A DNA stretch of 64,000 nucleotides from Pseudomonadales bacterium (GCA_029251375.1 JAQXDL010000022.1:124001-188000); one strand, 5' to 3'. Shown: positions 16,630 to 26,681, counted from the first letter of the stretch. Notes: generated from the sequence alone by a model not told the origin. Program-made: numbers and translations.

Positions 16630-18018
16630 CTAAATTGAGGGAATTTTTAGCACCTGTCCTATTCTTATATTGGCGTTGTCTAAACCATTAACGCTCATAA
16701 TTTTTTTTGTTGAAACTCTGTATTTATCTGCAATGCCAGACAGTGTATCACCCCTGACAATCTTGTATGTCGAGAGCTGACTTGCTCCGCCTCGTCTTTT
16801 CCACGCGAAATACGAACCCTCAGGTGGTTTAGTTTTCATGTACTGATTAACCCCCGTGAATATCGCCCTCGCAATTCGGTCTTGGTGTTTAGCAGATTTC
16901 AATTTTTTTGACTCAGCCGGATTAGTGATAAAACCTGTCTCAATCAGCAGTGAAGGAATATCCGGCGATTTCAGCACGGCAAACGCGGCTTGTTCAACAC
17001 TGGTCTTATGCAATTTGTTGATAGGTTTGATTTCATTGAGAACATTTTTGCCCATTTCGACACTGGCATCCAGACTTGCATCCATCGCAAGATCGAGAAG
17101 AACACCGGCAAGCAAATCATCCTTGTCATCCATGCTGATAATACCTGCCCCGCCAATGAGGTCTGCGCGATTTTCTTTCTCAGCGACTCTTCTCGCCGCC
17201 TCACTCGTGGCTCCCCGTTGCGATATGGCGTAAACCGACGCACCCGAGGCATTCGGAGATTTGAATGAATCCGCGTGGATTGAAAGAAACACATCAGCTC
17301 GACTCTGGTAGGCAAGCTGAGTCCGCTTTTTTAAGCCAACATAGTAGTCACCGGTACGAATCAATACGACCTTGTAACCTTGCTCTCGCTCAAAGTAGAT
17401 CTTGAGCTTCTTGGCGATTGCCATCACAACAGTCTTCTCGTAGAGCTTGCCGGGTCCAATTGCACCCGGATCGTCACCGCCGTGTCCAGCATCAATCGCG
17501 ATGACAACATCTCGCATCTGCCGTGAAATTTGATCGGCTTTTTGAATCACCGGCGCAACCTGTTGCTCCTCCGTATACAGATCGACAACCAGGCGATCCC
17601 CATATTGCAAAATAGGACTGAGAACGAAGCTGCTTGGTTTGACGTACTTTGACAAATCGAGCACAACCCGAAGATCTTTGTTTTCTCTAATCGCCGTGCG
17701 TAATCCAGTGATTGGCGTGCCTTCGATAAGGACATCACTGATGTCGACAGCAAGATCGGTTTCTTCAATGTCAATGACAAGTCTTCTAGGGTTTGCGAGG
17801 CTAAATATTCGATGCTTAACTGGCTGGCTTAGATCGAAGACGATTCGAGTTCTCTCTGGTGATTGACGAACACGCACGCTTTCAATCGAAGTTGGCGCGG
17901 CGAAAGCTGACGCTACGAAAAGCGGCATGCCACCCGCCATCGCGAAAATGATTGCCTTAAAAAAAACAATGGTGACCGCTAATTTCGAACATCTATTCTT
18001 CAAGTCGTTTGCTCTCAT
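16630..18018 (-). CDS. amiC: N-acetylmuramoyl-L-alanine amidase (AMIN-Amidase_3-LysM)
   Basis: A periplasmic cell-wall amidase that cuts the bond between MurNAc and the stem peptide during septum splitting. A signal peptide ends near ASAFA-AP (about residue 41). The AMIN domain follows (about 45-150), then the zinc amidase domain with DAGHGGDDPGAIG, the catalytic-site Glu in LYEKTVVM, SIHAD and LIETGF. A C-terminal LysM repeat (YKIVRGDTLSGIADKYRVS) binds peptidoglycan. The order AMIN-amidase-LysM resembles AmiB of E. coli, and the location upstream of mutL also points to AmiB; the AmiB/AmiC naming is uncertain. A GTG one codon earlier is an alternative start. Confidence 0.93.
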   Translation of the reverse strand: MRANDLKNRCSKLAVTIVFFKAIIFAMAGGMPLFVASAFAAPTSIESVRVRQSPERTRIVFDLSQPVKHRIFSLANPRRLVIDIEETDLAVDISDVLIEGTPITGLRTAIRENKDLRVVLDLSKYVKPSSFVLSPILQYGDRLVVDLYTEEQQVAPVIQKADQISRQMRDVVIAIDAGHGGDDPGAIGPGKLYEKTVVMAIAKKLKIYFEREQGYKVVLIRTGDYYVGLKKRTQLAYQSRADVFLSIHADSFKSPNASGASVYAISQRGATSEAARRVAEKENRADLIGGAGIISMDDKDDLLAGVLLDLAMDASLDASVEMGKNVLNEIKPINKLHKTSVEQAAFAVLKSPDIPSLLIETGFITNPAESKKLKSAKHQDRIARAIFTGVNQYMKTKPPEGSYFAWKRRGGASQLSTYKIVRGDTLSGIADKYRVSTKKIMSVNGLDNANIRIGQVLKIPSI

Positions 18019-18136
18019 CACCCGTATCTAGACAATCTTGCTTTCGCAATCATGCTTCTAAACTCTTGAACTTAGCGCCTTTAAAGTTCGATCCTGATTT
18101 TAGTTTTGAGCCAAGCACTCATCATAAAATTAACCT

Positions 18137-18673
18137 CTATGAAGGTTGGCAATAAGTTAACGATTGCCGCCGCGCTTGAATTAAGAAACCGTTGAGATTA
18201 GACAATGCTTCTTGCCCCGTTTCTGTTTTCGCTGCAAAGGTATACTGACGCGCATCGTTGTTGTGGATAGCGGCCTGTTGCTGCAACGATACCGACCCTA
18301 TTGACAGTAAAATATCGCAATCCGGCAGATATCCACTACCTTTTTCAGGCCACTCGATAAGACACAACGCATTTTCATTAAAATAGTCATCAACGCCTAA
18401 GTATTCTAACTCTTCAGGGTGGCCGAGTCTGTACAAATCAAAATGGTAAACCTGCCCTGTACTTAACTCGTAGGGCTCAACCAAGGTAAAGGTTGGACTC
18501 TTAACCGCATCAAAAAAATCCAAGCCTCGCATGAAACCTCTTACAAAAGTGGTTTTACCAGCACCCAGATCACCCTCAAGATAGATCACCCCAGCAGGAC
18601 CGACCGCTTTCGCAAAAATACCAGCGACGAACATCGTGTCCTCTTCCGAAGTACCAATAAGACTAATTTCCAT
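18137..18673 (-). CDS. tsaE: tRNA threonylcarbamoyladenosine biosynthesis ATPase TsaE
   Basis: TsaE supports TsaB-TsaD in making t6A37 on tRNAs that read ANN codons. The 178-residue protein has a P-loop GDLGAGKT (34-41), the SPTFTLVEPY segment, the YHFDLYRL motif and the CLIEWPEKG block. It is about 20 residues longer at the C-terminus than E. coli TsaE. The ATG overlaps the end of nnr by 11 bases, the conserved nnr-tsaE coupling. Confidence 0.96.
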   Translation of the reverse strand: MEISLIGTSEEDTMFVAGIFAKAVGPAGVIYLEGDLGAGKTTFVRGFMRGLDFFDAVKSPTFTLVEPYELSTGQVYHFDLYRLGHPEELEYLGVDDYFNENALCLIEWPEKGSGYLPDCDILLSIGSVSLQQQAAIHNNDARQYTFAAKTETGQEALSNLNGFLIQARRQSLTYCQPS

Positions 18674-20204
18674 TCACTAACCTTCGAATTTCAGGATACA
18701 AATCCGTCGCCATTAAACCTCGTTGGCCGAATCGTGTCGCGCAACTATCCGCCGCTTTGCCGTGCACGACGGCCCCTAAGGTTGTTGCCTGAATGAGGCT
18801 GCAGCCTTGTGCCACCAATCCGCCGATAACACCACTGAGCACATCACCCATGCCGGCCGTCGCCATGCCTGGATTGCCGTACGGACACAGGAAAACATCA
18901 TCACTATTGCAGATCAATGTGCCTTGACCTTTCAGCAAAATATTTCCGCCATAGCGTTGCTGAATCTCCACGACCGAGCTAAACCGATCAAATTGAACAT
19001 TAGGCAAGTTAGCAGATTCATAGCTTTCACTATGCTCCACAGCGCCCTGCAATAGTCGAGTCGCCTCGCCTGGGTGCGGCGTTAATATCCAATTGTTGTT
19101 AGCACAGAATTCGATTGGTAAGCGCGATAACCAAGTAAGACCATCAGCATCAATGACCATCGGCAATTCAGCTTGAATCGCGCGACTAAACAATCGCTCG
19201 GACCATTCACTTAGTCCCAGACCCGGGCCAATGACCATGCAACTGGCTTTATCGATTAAACTATCAAGTGCCGCCGCATCGGTAATACCTCGCACCATCA
19301 GTTCAGGATGTATTGTCCCAAGAAAAGAGGCATGGGCTGGGTGCGTCGCAACTGTTACAACCCCGGCGCCGGCTCTCATCGCCGCGACAGCTGACATCAG
19401 TATTGCACCCGACATGCCTTGATCACCGCCGACCAGCAACAGATTACCAAAGGAATTCTTGTGGCTATTACCACGCCGCTTTGGAAAATCTGCAACAAGG
19501 TCTGGGTAGCTGAGTCGCACCACAGACTTTCCGACTTTCGTAAAAATGTCTTCAGGCACGCCGAGCGAGTCGAACTGCATCTCGCCAACATAATCTGGAC
19601 CGTCAAGGGTCATCAGGCCCCTCTTCATACCGATAAAGCTGACCGTCACATCCGCACGAACCGCAACCCCAAGTACCTGGCCCGTGTCCGCTGATATTCC
19701 AGAGGGTATATCGACGCTAAGCACGCGGGATGGAAGGCTGTTGATAACATTGATCGCCTCAGCAAAGGGCAAACGTATCTCACCAGCTACGCCTGTTCCC
19801 AACAACGCATCGACAATCACTTCGACCTGATTAAGTTTTGCTTGGCGCGGATCAGCAATGATTTCTATATCTTGTTGGCAGCACGCTTCGTAACCTTGGC
19901 GAGCATCTGACGAGAGTTTTTCAAGAGCCCCTACCTGCACAATAGTAACCTGAACATGTTTTTCTGCCAGAAATGCAGCAATGAAATAGCCATCACCCGC
20001 GTTATTGCCACTGCCACAAAAAACCGCAACGCGGCTCGTGCCTCGCCAATGATGCAATAATGAATCAACGCAGGTCTGCGCTGCCCGCTTCATTAACAGC
20101 AGCCCAGAAAGTTGATGCTCTTGTATGGCGATGCGATCCAGTTCACGAACCTGACGGGCCGTGTACAATGTGTCGGGTATTTTTTGAAGTTGACTGTCAT
20201 GCAT
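18663..20204 (-). CDS. nnr: Bifunctional NAD(P)HX epimerase / dehydratase
   Basis: This enzyme repairs hydrated NAD(P)H. The N-terminal YjeF_N epimerase domain (about residues 1-225) shows CGSGNNAGDGYF and VDALLGTGV. The C-terminal ADP/ATP-dependent NAD(P)HX dehydratase (ribokinase-like, about 235-510) shows GGDQGMSGA, VIGPGLG, LTPHPGEATRLL and GMGDVLSGVIGG. Length (513) is typical. The gene is divergent from queG and overlaps tsaE, which matches the E. coli order. Confidence 0.96.
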   Translation of the reverse strand: MHDSQLQKIPDTLYTARQVRELDRIAIQEHQLSGLLLMKRAAQTCVDSLLHHWRGTSRVAVFCGSGNNAGDGYFIAAFLAEKHVQVTIVQVGALEKLSSDARQGYEACCQQDIEIIADPRQAKLNQVEVIVDALLGTGVAGEIRLPFAEAINVINSLPSRVLSVDIPSGISADTGQVLGVAVRADVTVSFIGMKRGLMTLDGPDYVGEMQFDSLGVPEDIFTKVGKSVVRLSYPDLVADFPKRRGNSHKNSFGNLLLVGGDQGMSGAILMSAVAAMRAGAGVVTVATHPAHASFLGTIHPELMVRGITDAAALDSLIDKASCMVIGPGLGLSEWSERLFSRAIQAELPMVIDADGLTWLSRLPIEFCANNNWILTPHPGEATRLLQGAVEHSESYESANLPNVQFDRFSSVVEIQQRYGGNILLKGQGTLICNSDDVFLCPYGNPGMATAGMGDVLSGVIGGLVAQGCSLIQATTLGAVVHGKAADSCATRFGQRGLMATDLYPEIRRLVNGN

Positions 20205-20395
20205 ATTGGATTGCGCGCTACTGACCTTTCATGGGCTAACGATCGGGTTAATAGCTGTCATTATCTAAAAGGTTTTATCTGAGTTCAAAGATTACATCAA
20301 CCAAGACTAAATTAGTTTCTACGGACATCCGCATCCTATCATCGACAGAAGATCTGTCTGAACAAGCGAGCACTTAGCACGATACCCAGAGCATT

Positions 20396-21493
20396 ATGAC
20401 TGAAAATTCGACACAAACACTTCCCTACCAAGATCTGAGGCGAAAGATCGATATTTGGAGCCAAAACCTTGGATTCCAGCAAGTAGGTGTTGTCGATACC
20501 GATGTTGGTGAACACGAGGGTCACCTCAAGCGCTGGCTAGAGAAAGAATTTCACGGGTCAATGGGCTATATGGCAGCTCACGGTCATAAACGCACTAGGC
20601 CAGCAGAGTTGGAGCCCGGGACTTTGCGAATTATTTCTGTACGAATGAACTACCTGCCGGCGGGCACCGAACCGGTGCGCATTCTGGATACATCAGATAA
20701 AGCTTATATCGCGCGTTACACGATGGGACGTGATTACCACAAAGTGATTCGGAAAAAATTGGTGAAGCTGTGGAAAGAAATCGAAAACCACCTAAGCGAC
20801 CAAGCTCTACCCGAGTTCCAGGGCAGAGTATTCACCGATAGCGCACCCGTACTCGAAAAGGCGCTTGCCGAGAAAGCCGGGCTTGGCTGGCTTGGCAAAA
20901 ATACATTGCTGCTAAATCGAGATGCGGGTTCTTGGTTTTTTCTGGGCGAAATTTTCACTAATTTACCGCTGCCGGTTGATGAGCCTTATGGTACCGACCA
21001 TTGTGGCACCTGCACGGCTTGTATCGATGTTTGTCCAACCCAGGCAATTATCGCGCCTTATCAGCTAGATGCACGAAAGTGCATTTCTTACCTAACCATC
21101 GAACATAAGGGCAGTATTGACCCCGGCTTAAGAAAAGGCATCGGCAATCGCATCTTCGGTTGCGATGATTGTCAGATTTATTGCCCGTGGAATAAATTCG
21201 CCCAGCCGACGAGCGAGCCAGATTTTTCGCCTCGACATCATTTAGATCAAAGTGCCTTGGCGGACCTGTTCGTGTGGACTGAAGCAGAATTTTTATCGAA
21301 AACCGAAGGCTCTGCCATTCGTCGCACAGGATACGAAGGTTGGCTGCGTAATATCGCCGTCGCGCTCGGCAACGCTGACTATAACTCTGACATCGTCACC
21401 CTTCTGCAACAGCGCCGGCATGACGCGTCCGAACTGGTTCGAGAACACATTGATTGGGCACTAACACAACAGATTAAGAAGCGAACGCCATAG
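20396..21493 (+). CDS. queG: Epoxyqueuosine reductase QueG
   Basis: QueG catalyses the last step of queuosine formation on tRNA, reducing epoxyqueuosine with a cobalamin cofactor and two 4Fe-4S clusters. The 365-residue protein shows CGTCTACIDVCPTQAI and CDDCQIYCPWN, giving the expected cysteines for both clusters. The DUF1730 region includes ARYTMGRDYHKVIR and the TDSAPVLEKALAEKAGLGW block with the catalytic Asp in TDSAPV. It is divergent from nnr; 191 bases separate the starts. The ATG start is consistent with family length. Confidence 0.97.
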   Translation: MTENSTQTLPYQDLRRKIDIWSQNLGFQQVGVVDTDVGEHEGHLKRWLEKEFHGSMGYMAAHGHKRTRPAELEPGTLRIISVRMNYLPAGTEPVRILDTSDKAYIARYTMGRDYHKVIRKKLVKLWKEIENHLSDQALPEFQGRVFTDSAPVLEKALAEKAGLGWLGKNTLLLNRDAGSWFFLGEIFTNLPLPVDEPYGTDHCGTCTACIDVCPTQAIIAPYQLDARKCISYLTIEHKGSIDPGLRKGIGNRIFGCDDCQIYCPWNKFAQPTSEPDFSPRHHLDQSALADLFVWTEAEFLSKTEGSAIRRTGYEGWLRNIAVALGNADYNSDIVTLLQQRRHDASELVREHIDWALTQQIKKRTP

Positions 21494-21588
21494 CCAGTCA
21501 GTTAACGTCCACTCGTTGGGATCAAGGTTTACCACGTCATTGCCGAAGTTAGCTGGCTAATACTCAACTTTTATTCAACAAAACCCAA

Positions 21589-22131
21589 CTAAAGCTTAAA
21601 AAACTCAGATCGGTAGTAACGCAGCTCCTCAATGGACTCTCTGATATCGTCAATAGCGCGATGAGCCCCCTTTTTTGAAAAGCCCTCATAGACGTCTGGG
21701 CGCCAGCGCACTGCGAGTTCTTTTATCGTACTGACATCGATACTTCTATAATGCAGATACTCTTCAATCTCGTTCATATAGCGATGCAGGAATCGGCGAT
21801 CCTGACCGATAGTATTGCCGCAGAGAGGCGAGCAGCGGAGGTCAACGTGCTGTTTGATGAAGTCGAGCGTAATTCTCTCGGCCTCGGATTCACTTACACC
21901 TTCGACGCGTATCTTTTCCAGCAGACCAGACTCGGTATGATGAGTCATATTCCACTCGTCCATGCTATCAAGCAGCAGCTGCTCTTGAGCGACATAGACG
22001 ACTGGTCCTTCCTCAATGATATTCAGAGAAGAATCCGTGATGATTGTGGCCATCTCGATGATACGATCGACTTCCGGATTCAACCCCGTCATTTCAAGGT
22101 CCATCCAGACCAGGTTTTCAGAATAACTCAC
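21589..22131 (-). CDS. orn: Oligoribonuclease
   Basis: Orn degrades RNA dinucleotides to mononucleotides and is also the enzyme that removes pGpG made from cyclic di-GMP. The 180-residue protein is a DEDDh exonuclease: LVWMDLEMTGL has the first Asp and Glu (residues 11 and 13), GQDRRFL carries the second Asp, and HRAIDDI carries the His and final Asp. The start is GTG at 22131; an ATG five bases upstream is out of frame. A perfect TATAAT lies about 29 bases upstream. The gene is convergent with queG. Confidence 0.97.
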   Translation of the reverse strand: MSYSENLVWMDLEMTGLNPEVDRIIEMATIITDSSLNIIEEGPVVYVAQEQLLLDSMDEWNMTHHTESGLLEKIRVEGVSESEAERITLDFIKQHVDLRCSPLCGNTIGQDRRFLHRYMNEIEEYLHYRSIDVSTIKELAVRWRPDVYEGFSKKGAHRAIDDIRESIEELRYYRSEFFKL

Positions 22132-22159
22132 TCATAATTCCAGACATATTTTTTCACCC

Positions 22160-22165
22160 ATTATA
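22160..22165 (-). promoter_or_regulatory. Candidate -10 element for orn
   Basis: On the minus strand a perfect TATAAT lies 29-34 bases before the orn start. No good -35 is found at 16-18 bases; the spacer region contains a run of nine T. An activator or a weak promoter is possible. Confidence 0.35.
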
Positions 22166-22382
22166 CTAACGAAAAAAAAATTTGCCGTCCGGTAAAATTG
22201 CGCTCTCATTGATGTTTCTGCTTCATTTTGCTTCCATCTGCACATCAACTGGTACATGTAGAAGATAAATCGCATGACAAACAAGCCTTTATTATGGCGT
22301 GATCACCATTACTGACATAAATTTCTTCTACGCAGTGTCTTAACGTAGAATGCGGCACCATCACCAAAAAGAGTACCGAATC

Positions 22383-23183
22383 GTGTTACCTTTATTGCTC
22401 GAACCCGCCGCACTGGGCAAACATCTTGGCGATGAGAACATTCTAATCATCGACCTTTGCAATACAGAATTATACCAACAGGTCCATTTGCCAGGAGCGA
22501 TACACGTCACGCCTCAGGAACTTGTCTCCGGTATTGCGCCCGCAGTTGGAAAACTTCCGTCGTTAGCTAGGCTGCAAGCGTTTTTCAATCGCATCGGTTA
22601 TGACTCAGACAAGCATATTATTGTCTATGACGACGAAGGCGGCGGCTGGGCTGGACGTTTTATATGGACCTTAGACGTTATTGGTCACGACAAGATGTCA
22701 TATCTAGATGGTGGCATGCACGCTTGGCTAGCCGAAAAATTACCCGTCAGCAATGAGATCAATGAAACAACTCCAACCAACACCAACCTGACTATTGATC
22801 ATGCTTACATCGCCAGTCAACAAGACATACTCGATAGCTTGGATAAGCACGACACGGACATCTGGGATGCACGTTCGGCACTAGAATATACCGGTCAGCG
22901 ACAATCGTCCGCCAGATCAGGACACATTCCTGGCGCAATCAATTTGGATTGGATGGATACAATAGACCAGGCACGAAATTTTAGGATCCGTGCCGACATT
23001 AAGCAGGTTCTGGCATCACATGGTATCAGCGGCAACAAACCTATCATTACCCATTGCCAAACCCATCATCGCTCTGGTCTCACTTATCTCATTGGCAAGA
23101 TATTGGGCTTCGACATTCGAGCCTACGATGGCTCCTGGGCAGAGTGGGGCAACGATCCAACCACTCCTATTGAAACGAGCTAA
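22383..23183 (+). CDS. rhdA: Thiosulfate sulfurtransferase, RhdA-type rhodanese
   Basis: A tandem rhodanese. The first domain (about residues 5-120) has Asp-Asp-Glu in the active-site loop, so it is inactive and structural. The second domain carries the catalytic cysteine in HCQTHHRSG. The loop CQTHHR is specific to the RhdA group of Azotobacter and Pseudomonas, which moves sulfane sulfur from thiosulfate to cyanide or other acceptors, so the name follows that group. The RhdA-psd pair is also found in Pseudomonas. I place the start at a GTG with AAGAG upstream, giving LPLLLEP near the N-terminus like relatives; an ATG at 22350 is the longer option. Confidence 0.88.
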   Translation: MLPLLLEPAALGKHLGDENILIIDLCNTELYQQVHLPGAIHVTPQELVSGIAPAVGKLPSLARLQAFFNRIGYDSDKHIIVYDDEGGGWAGRFIWTLDVIGHDKMSYLDGGMHAWLAEKLPVSNEINETTPTNTNLTIDHAYIASQQDILDSLDKHDTDIWDARSALEYTGQRQSSARSGHIPGAINLDWMDTIDQARNFRIRADIKQVLASHGISGNKPIITHCQTHHRSGLTYLIGKILGFDIRAYDGSWAEWGNDPTTPIETS

Positions 23184-23188
23184 CGAAA

Positions 23189-23995
23189 TTGTTTTTAATC
23201 CTACAAAAAATCGTCCCTCAACATCTTCTATCTCGTATTGTTGGCTGGGTTGCAAACTGCCGAATAGCATTGATAAAAAATATTTTTATCAATGTGATCA
23301 TATGGAAATTTGACGTTGATGTATCTGAAGCAGAACGTCAGAAAGCAGAGGAATTCGAAAGCTTTAATGACTTTTTTACCCGCACATTGAAACCAGGTGC
23401 ACGGCCGATATCCGGCTTATATTGTTCGCCTGCCGATGGGCAAGTATCCGAAGCCGGCCCAGTTAGCGACAATCAGATACTTCAAGCAAAGGGTTTGAGC
23501 TATTCCTTAGAAAAACTCTTGGCTAACACGAATGTAGAAGCCTATCGTGACGGCAGCTTTATGACTGTTTACCTTGCGCCAAAAGACTATCACCGAGTTC
23601 ACTGTCCCATGGATGCAACATTGGTCGATGCGCGTTATGTGCCGGGTAAGCTTTTCTCAGTCAATCAATATACTGCTACCAACCAGCCAGACTTGTTTGC
23701 TGACAATGAGCGCTTGGTCATGGAGTTTGTCACCCCACACGGAAAAATGGCGGTAGTCATGGTAGGCGCTATGATTGTCGCTGCGACTCAGCCTGTTTGG
23801 CGAGATCAGCCCTATCGTGCCAAGACATTTAAACAAGAAAGCTTCGATGCACCGTTACAATTTAAGCAAGGTGATGAGCTGGGGTTGTTTCAAATGGGAT
23901 CAACAGCAATTGTTGTTTTAGAGAACGCGGTTCAGTGGCGGCAGGGGACTGGCGCATCACTACGTATGGGCGAGACGATCGTCGAACAAGAATGA
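23189..23995 (+). CDS. psd: Phosphatidylserine decarboxylase proenzyme
   Basis: Psd makes phosphatidylethanolamine and self-cleaves to create its pyruvoyl group. The 268-residue proenzyme shows SFNDFFTRTLKPGARP, SPADGQV, LAPKDYHRVHCP and the C-terminal cleavage site MGST (residues 236-239), where most relatives have LGST; the Ser that becomes pyruvate is intact. The start is TTG, 5 bases after rhdA, and agrees with the E. coli N-terminus (LPKLWLTRLAGW against PQHLLSRIVGW). Translation is probably coupled to rhdA. It is convergent with epmA. Confidence 0.95.
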   Translation: MFLILQKIVPQHLLSRIVGWVANCRIALIKNIFINVIIWKFDVDVSEAERQKAEEFESFNDFFTRTLKPGARPISGLYCSPADGQVSEAGPVSDNQILQAKGLSYSLEKLLANTNVEAYRDGSFMTVYLAPKDYHRVHCPMDATLVDARYVPGKLFSVNQYTATNQPDLFADNERLVMEFVTPHGKMAVVMVGAMIVAATQPVWRDQPYRAKTFKQESFDAPLQFKQGDELGLFQMGSTAIVVLENAVQWRQGTGASLRMGETIVEQE

Positions 23996-24018
23996 ATCCC
24001 TGTTTGACGACTTCGACA

Positions 24019-25002
24019 TCAAGCAATTGAAAAGGGAAACGTCAGCACTTCTTCGAGACTCTTTGAATTCGTTAGACACATTAACAACCTATCGATACCG
24101 ACAGCAATGCCGGCGCATTGCGGTAATGAATCCATCGCTGACAACAAACGTCCATCAAGCTGACGCATTGGCTTACCATCTTCTTTTCTTTGCTGGTTAT
24201 CCTTTGCCGCCCTGCCTACCAACTCGACTGAATCCAACAGCTCATCATAAGCATTAGCAATCTCCAAACCATGCCAATACATTTCAAACCTTAAAGCAAC
24301 GTTCTCACCGTCTATCTCACAGGTCTTAGCAAGAGCAGCTTGAGACATAGGAAAACCAGTAACAAAGTGAGGTGACACCAAAGTCTTTTCAATACCCTGA
24401 GAGAACAGCAAATCTCGAACATCATCAAGCTTCTCGGCACCTTGTGTAGTAGCCAAGTGTTGAACACGCTGTGGAAATTCTCGATTTGCGATGCTTAACA
24501 ATTCACTAACGCTTGCTCGATGCGGGTTTATGTTAAATCTTGTTTGGAACAGCTGATGATAGTTGACCCGCTTGGGGGCCGACCACGCAACACCAAAACT
24601 CGTCGCCAACGTTTCCATCAAGAGTTGCAACTCATCCATCAACTCAGATAGCGATGTATCCGGCCGATACCATTCCAACATAGTGAACTCAGGGTTATGG
24701 TGCTTACCCTCTTCCGCCGCTCTAAACGCAGGACAGATCTGATAGATTGGACCAGAACCCGCCGCGAGTAGTCGTTTCATCGCGAACTCTGGTGATGTTT
24801 GTAAAAACATTTCGTTCTGATGCGTCGCGACACTCAAACTTTCAATATTCGGGTCTGTCACAGTGTGCGCCGCCAACACTGGCGTTGTAACTTCAACTAT
24901 TTGCCGAGACAAAAAATACTGCCGGATGAGCGTCAGCATCTGCGCTCTGGCTTGAATCATCTGAAGAGATGCAGCAGGCTCAAAGCTCACGAGCGAAAAC
25001 AA
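24019..25002 (-). CDS. epmA: EF-P beta-lysylation ligase EpmA
   Basis: EpmA is a class II lysyl-tRNA synthetase-like enzyme that attaches (R)-beta-lysine to Lys34 of EF-P. The class II core is visible: VTTPVLAAHTVTDPNIESL, QTSPEFAMKRLL, FRAAEEGKHHNPEFTMLEWYR, and the C-terminal GIAVGIDRLLM. There is no anticodon-binding domain, as expected. I place the start at TTG 25002, 31 bases after the efp stop, which gives 327 residues and matches E. coli (325). GTG at 24990 or a TTG at 25095 inside efp are alternatives. It follows efp on the same strand, and epmB is divergent, so all three EF-P genes cluster. Confidence 0.93.
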   Translation of the reverse strand: MFSLVSFEPAASLQMIQARAQMLTLIRQYFLSRQIVEVTTPVLAAHTVTDPNIESLSVATHQNEMFLQTSPEFAMKRLLAAGSGPIYQICPAFRAAEEGKHHNPEFTMLEWYRPDTSLSELMDELQLLMETLATSFGVAWSAPKRVNYHQLFQTRFNINPHRASVSELLSIANREFPQRVQHLATTQGAEKLDDVRDLLFSQGIEKTLVSPHFVTGFPMSQAALAKTCEIDGENVALRFEMYWHGLEIANAYDELLDSVELVGRAAKDNQQRKEDGKPMRQLDGRLLSAMDSLPQCAGIAVGIDRLLMCLTNSKSLEEVLTFPFSIA

Positions 25003-25033
25003 CTTATTGCCAAGACCCGCTTCATGATTCAGC

Positions 25034-25606
25034 TTAAGATTTTGCGCGACCTTGGTATTCCGCTGTACGCGTATCAATTCGCAAAACTTCGCCAATATTG
25101 ATAAACAACGGCACCTTTACCACAGCGCCGGTACTCAAGGTTGCAGGTTTGGTGCCTCCCTGGGCTGTGTCTCCCTTCAAGCCGGGGTCCGTATCAACGA
25201 CTTCGAGCTCAATAAAATTAGGGGCAGCAACACTTATCGGGTTGTCGTTCCAAAGTGTGACGGCATATTGTTCCGTCTCCTTTAGCCATTGCAAAGCTTC
25301 ACTAACAGCCGCCTTATCAGCACCTAACTGCTCGTAACTGCCATCTGTCTTCATGAAGTGCCAGTACTCACCATCCGAATAGACATATTCCATCTCGTAT
25401 TCCATCACGTCGGCACCTTCTAAGGATTCGCCGGATTTAAACGTCCGCTCCCATACTCTGCCGTTGATCAGGTTGCGCATTCGCACGCGGTTAAAGGCTT
25501 GGCCTTTACCGGGTTTAACAAACTCATTTTCCAAAATTGAACAGGGATCTCCATCCAACATTACTTTGAGACCCGATTTGAATTCATTGGTAGAATAAGA
25601 TGCCAT
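25034..25606 (-). CDS. efp: Elongation factor P
   Basis: EF-P relieves ribosome stalling at polyproline. The 190-residue protein has the three beta-barrel domains; the modification site Lys34 is in KPGKGQAF, and the C-terminal [21 protein letters not shown] block is typical. The start is ATG at 25606 ([14 protein letters not shown]) after AGAGAAG; reading further upstream would add a 48-residue tail without similarity. It is divergent from epmB with only about 31 bases between the start codons, so the efp promoter must lie inside the epmB coding region. epmA follows on the same strand. Confidence 0.98.
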   Translation of the reverse strand: MASYSTNEFKSGLKVMLDGDPCSILENEFVKPGKGQAFNRVRMRNLINGRVWERTFKSGESLEGADVMEYEMEYVYSDGEYWHFMKTDGSYEQLGADKAAVSEALQWLKETEQYAVTLWNDNPISVAAPNFIELEVVDTDPGLKGDTAQGGTKPATLSTGAVVKVPLFINIGEVLRIDTRTAEYQGRAKS

Positions 25607-25637
25607 TTCACTTCTCTTAATAGTGTACAAAACGTCT

Positions 25638-26681
25638 ATGATACCGTTAACCGATGTCAGTTTGCAGGTTCTTTCAACAAATCCAGCGTTAGATCGCGCC
25701 TTAGATTCTGATTTAGATCCAGAACAGGCTTCATGGCAAAAAATTGTCAATGAATCAATTCGAGATATCTCAGCGCTATTACAGGCGCTGGGATTACCGG
25801 ATCAGTCGCATTATTCTAACTTTCCGATTTTAGTACCAGGCCCTTATCTCTCCAGAATTGAAAGAGGTAATCCAAATGACCCGCTGCTTAGGCAAGTAAT
25901 CAGCACAGTTCAGGAAGTACGGGATGTGCCCGGCTATATTGAACAACCTTTGAACGAGTCCACCTTCGCAAAAACATCAGGTCTGATTCAAAAATATCAT
26001 GGTCGCGTGCTACTCATTGTAACGGGCAGCTGCGCCATTAACTGTCGATATTGCTTCCGCCGTCATTTTCCTTATCAGGACTTTCAGCCCACCAGTAAGG
26101 ATTGGCAGCGCATCATTGATGCTCTAATGAACGATACGAGCATCAACGAGGTCATACTGTCGGGCGGCGACCCTCTCATGATGTCAGACAAGCGACTTAA
26201 GTGGATTGTTCAGCAAGTCGAGACCATACCCCATATCGATACCATTCGAATTCACTCAAGGCTGCCGGTCGTCATTCCACAGAGGATCACTAAAACACTG
26301 ATAGAAATACTGGCTGAATCAAGATTGAAAGCCGTTCTTGTCACTCACATTAATCATCCTCAAGAGCTTGATGAAACTGTCTCAAACGCTATGTTAGCCC
26401 TGCAAAGGGCCGATGTACTGTTGCTTAACCAAAGCGTGTTGCTGAAGGATGTAAACAACGACGCTGAAATTCTTAGCACCCTGTCAAAACAGTTATTTAA
26501 GGCAAATATCCTGCCTTATTATCTACACGCACTCGATCCCGTCGCAGGCGCGGCCCATTTTGATGTATCAGGCAAGGAGGCAGAGGAAATTATGTCTGTC
26601 ATGAGAGCATCGCTACCGGGTTATCTGGTCCCCAAACTAGTCAAAGAAGTGCCCGGCCAACCCTCTAAGTCACCCTTATAG
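25638..26681 (+). CDS. epmB: L-lysine 2,3-aminomutase EpmB
   Basis: EpmB is a radical SAM enzyme that turns L-lysine into (R)-beta-lysine for EpmA. The 4Fe-4S motif is [15 protein letters not shown] (Cys-x3-Cys-x2-Cys), followed by SGGDPLM and [12 protein letters not shown]. The PLP-binding area and C-terminal [16 protein letters not shown] are intact. The length (347 residues) and alignment with E. coli EpmB are good. The start is ATG 25638; a GTG at 25623 is an alternative. Neither has a strong ribosome binding site. The divergent arrangement with efp is conserved in E. coli. Confidence 0.96.
   Translation: MIPLTDVSLQVLSTNPALDRALDSDLDPEQASWQKIVNESIRDISALLQALGLPDQSHYSNFPILVPGPYLSRIERGNPNDPLLRQVISTVQEVRDVPGYIEQPLNESTFAKTSGLIQKYHGRVLLIVTGSCAINCRYCFRRHFPYQDFQPTSKDWQRIIDALMNDTSINEVILSGGDPLMMSDKRLKWIVQQVETIPHIDTIRIHSRLPVVIPQRITKTLIEILAESRLKAVLVTHINHPQELDETVSNAMLALQRADVLLLNQSVLLKDVNNDAEILSTLSKQLFKANILPYYLHALDPVAGAAHFDVSGKEAEEIMSVMRASLPGYLVPKLVKEVPGQPSKSPL

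Noticed and set aside
25607-25750. Longer efp start adding 48 residues
   Set aside because: No EF-P has this tail, it overlaps epmB in antisense, and MASYSTNEF is the family start.
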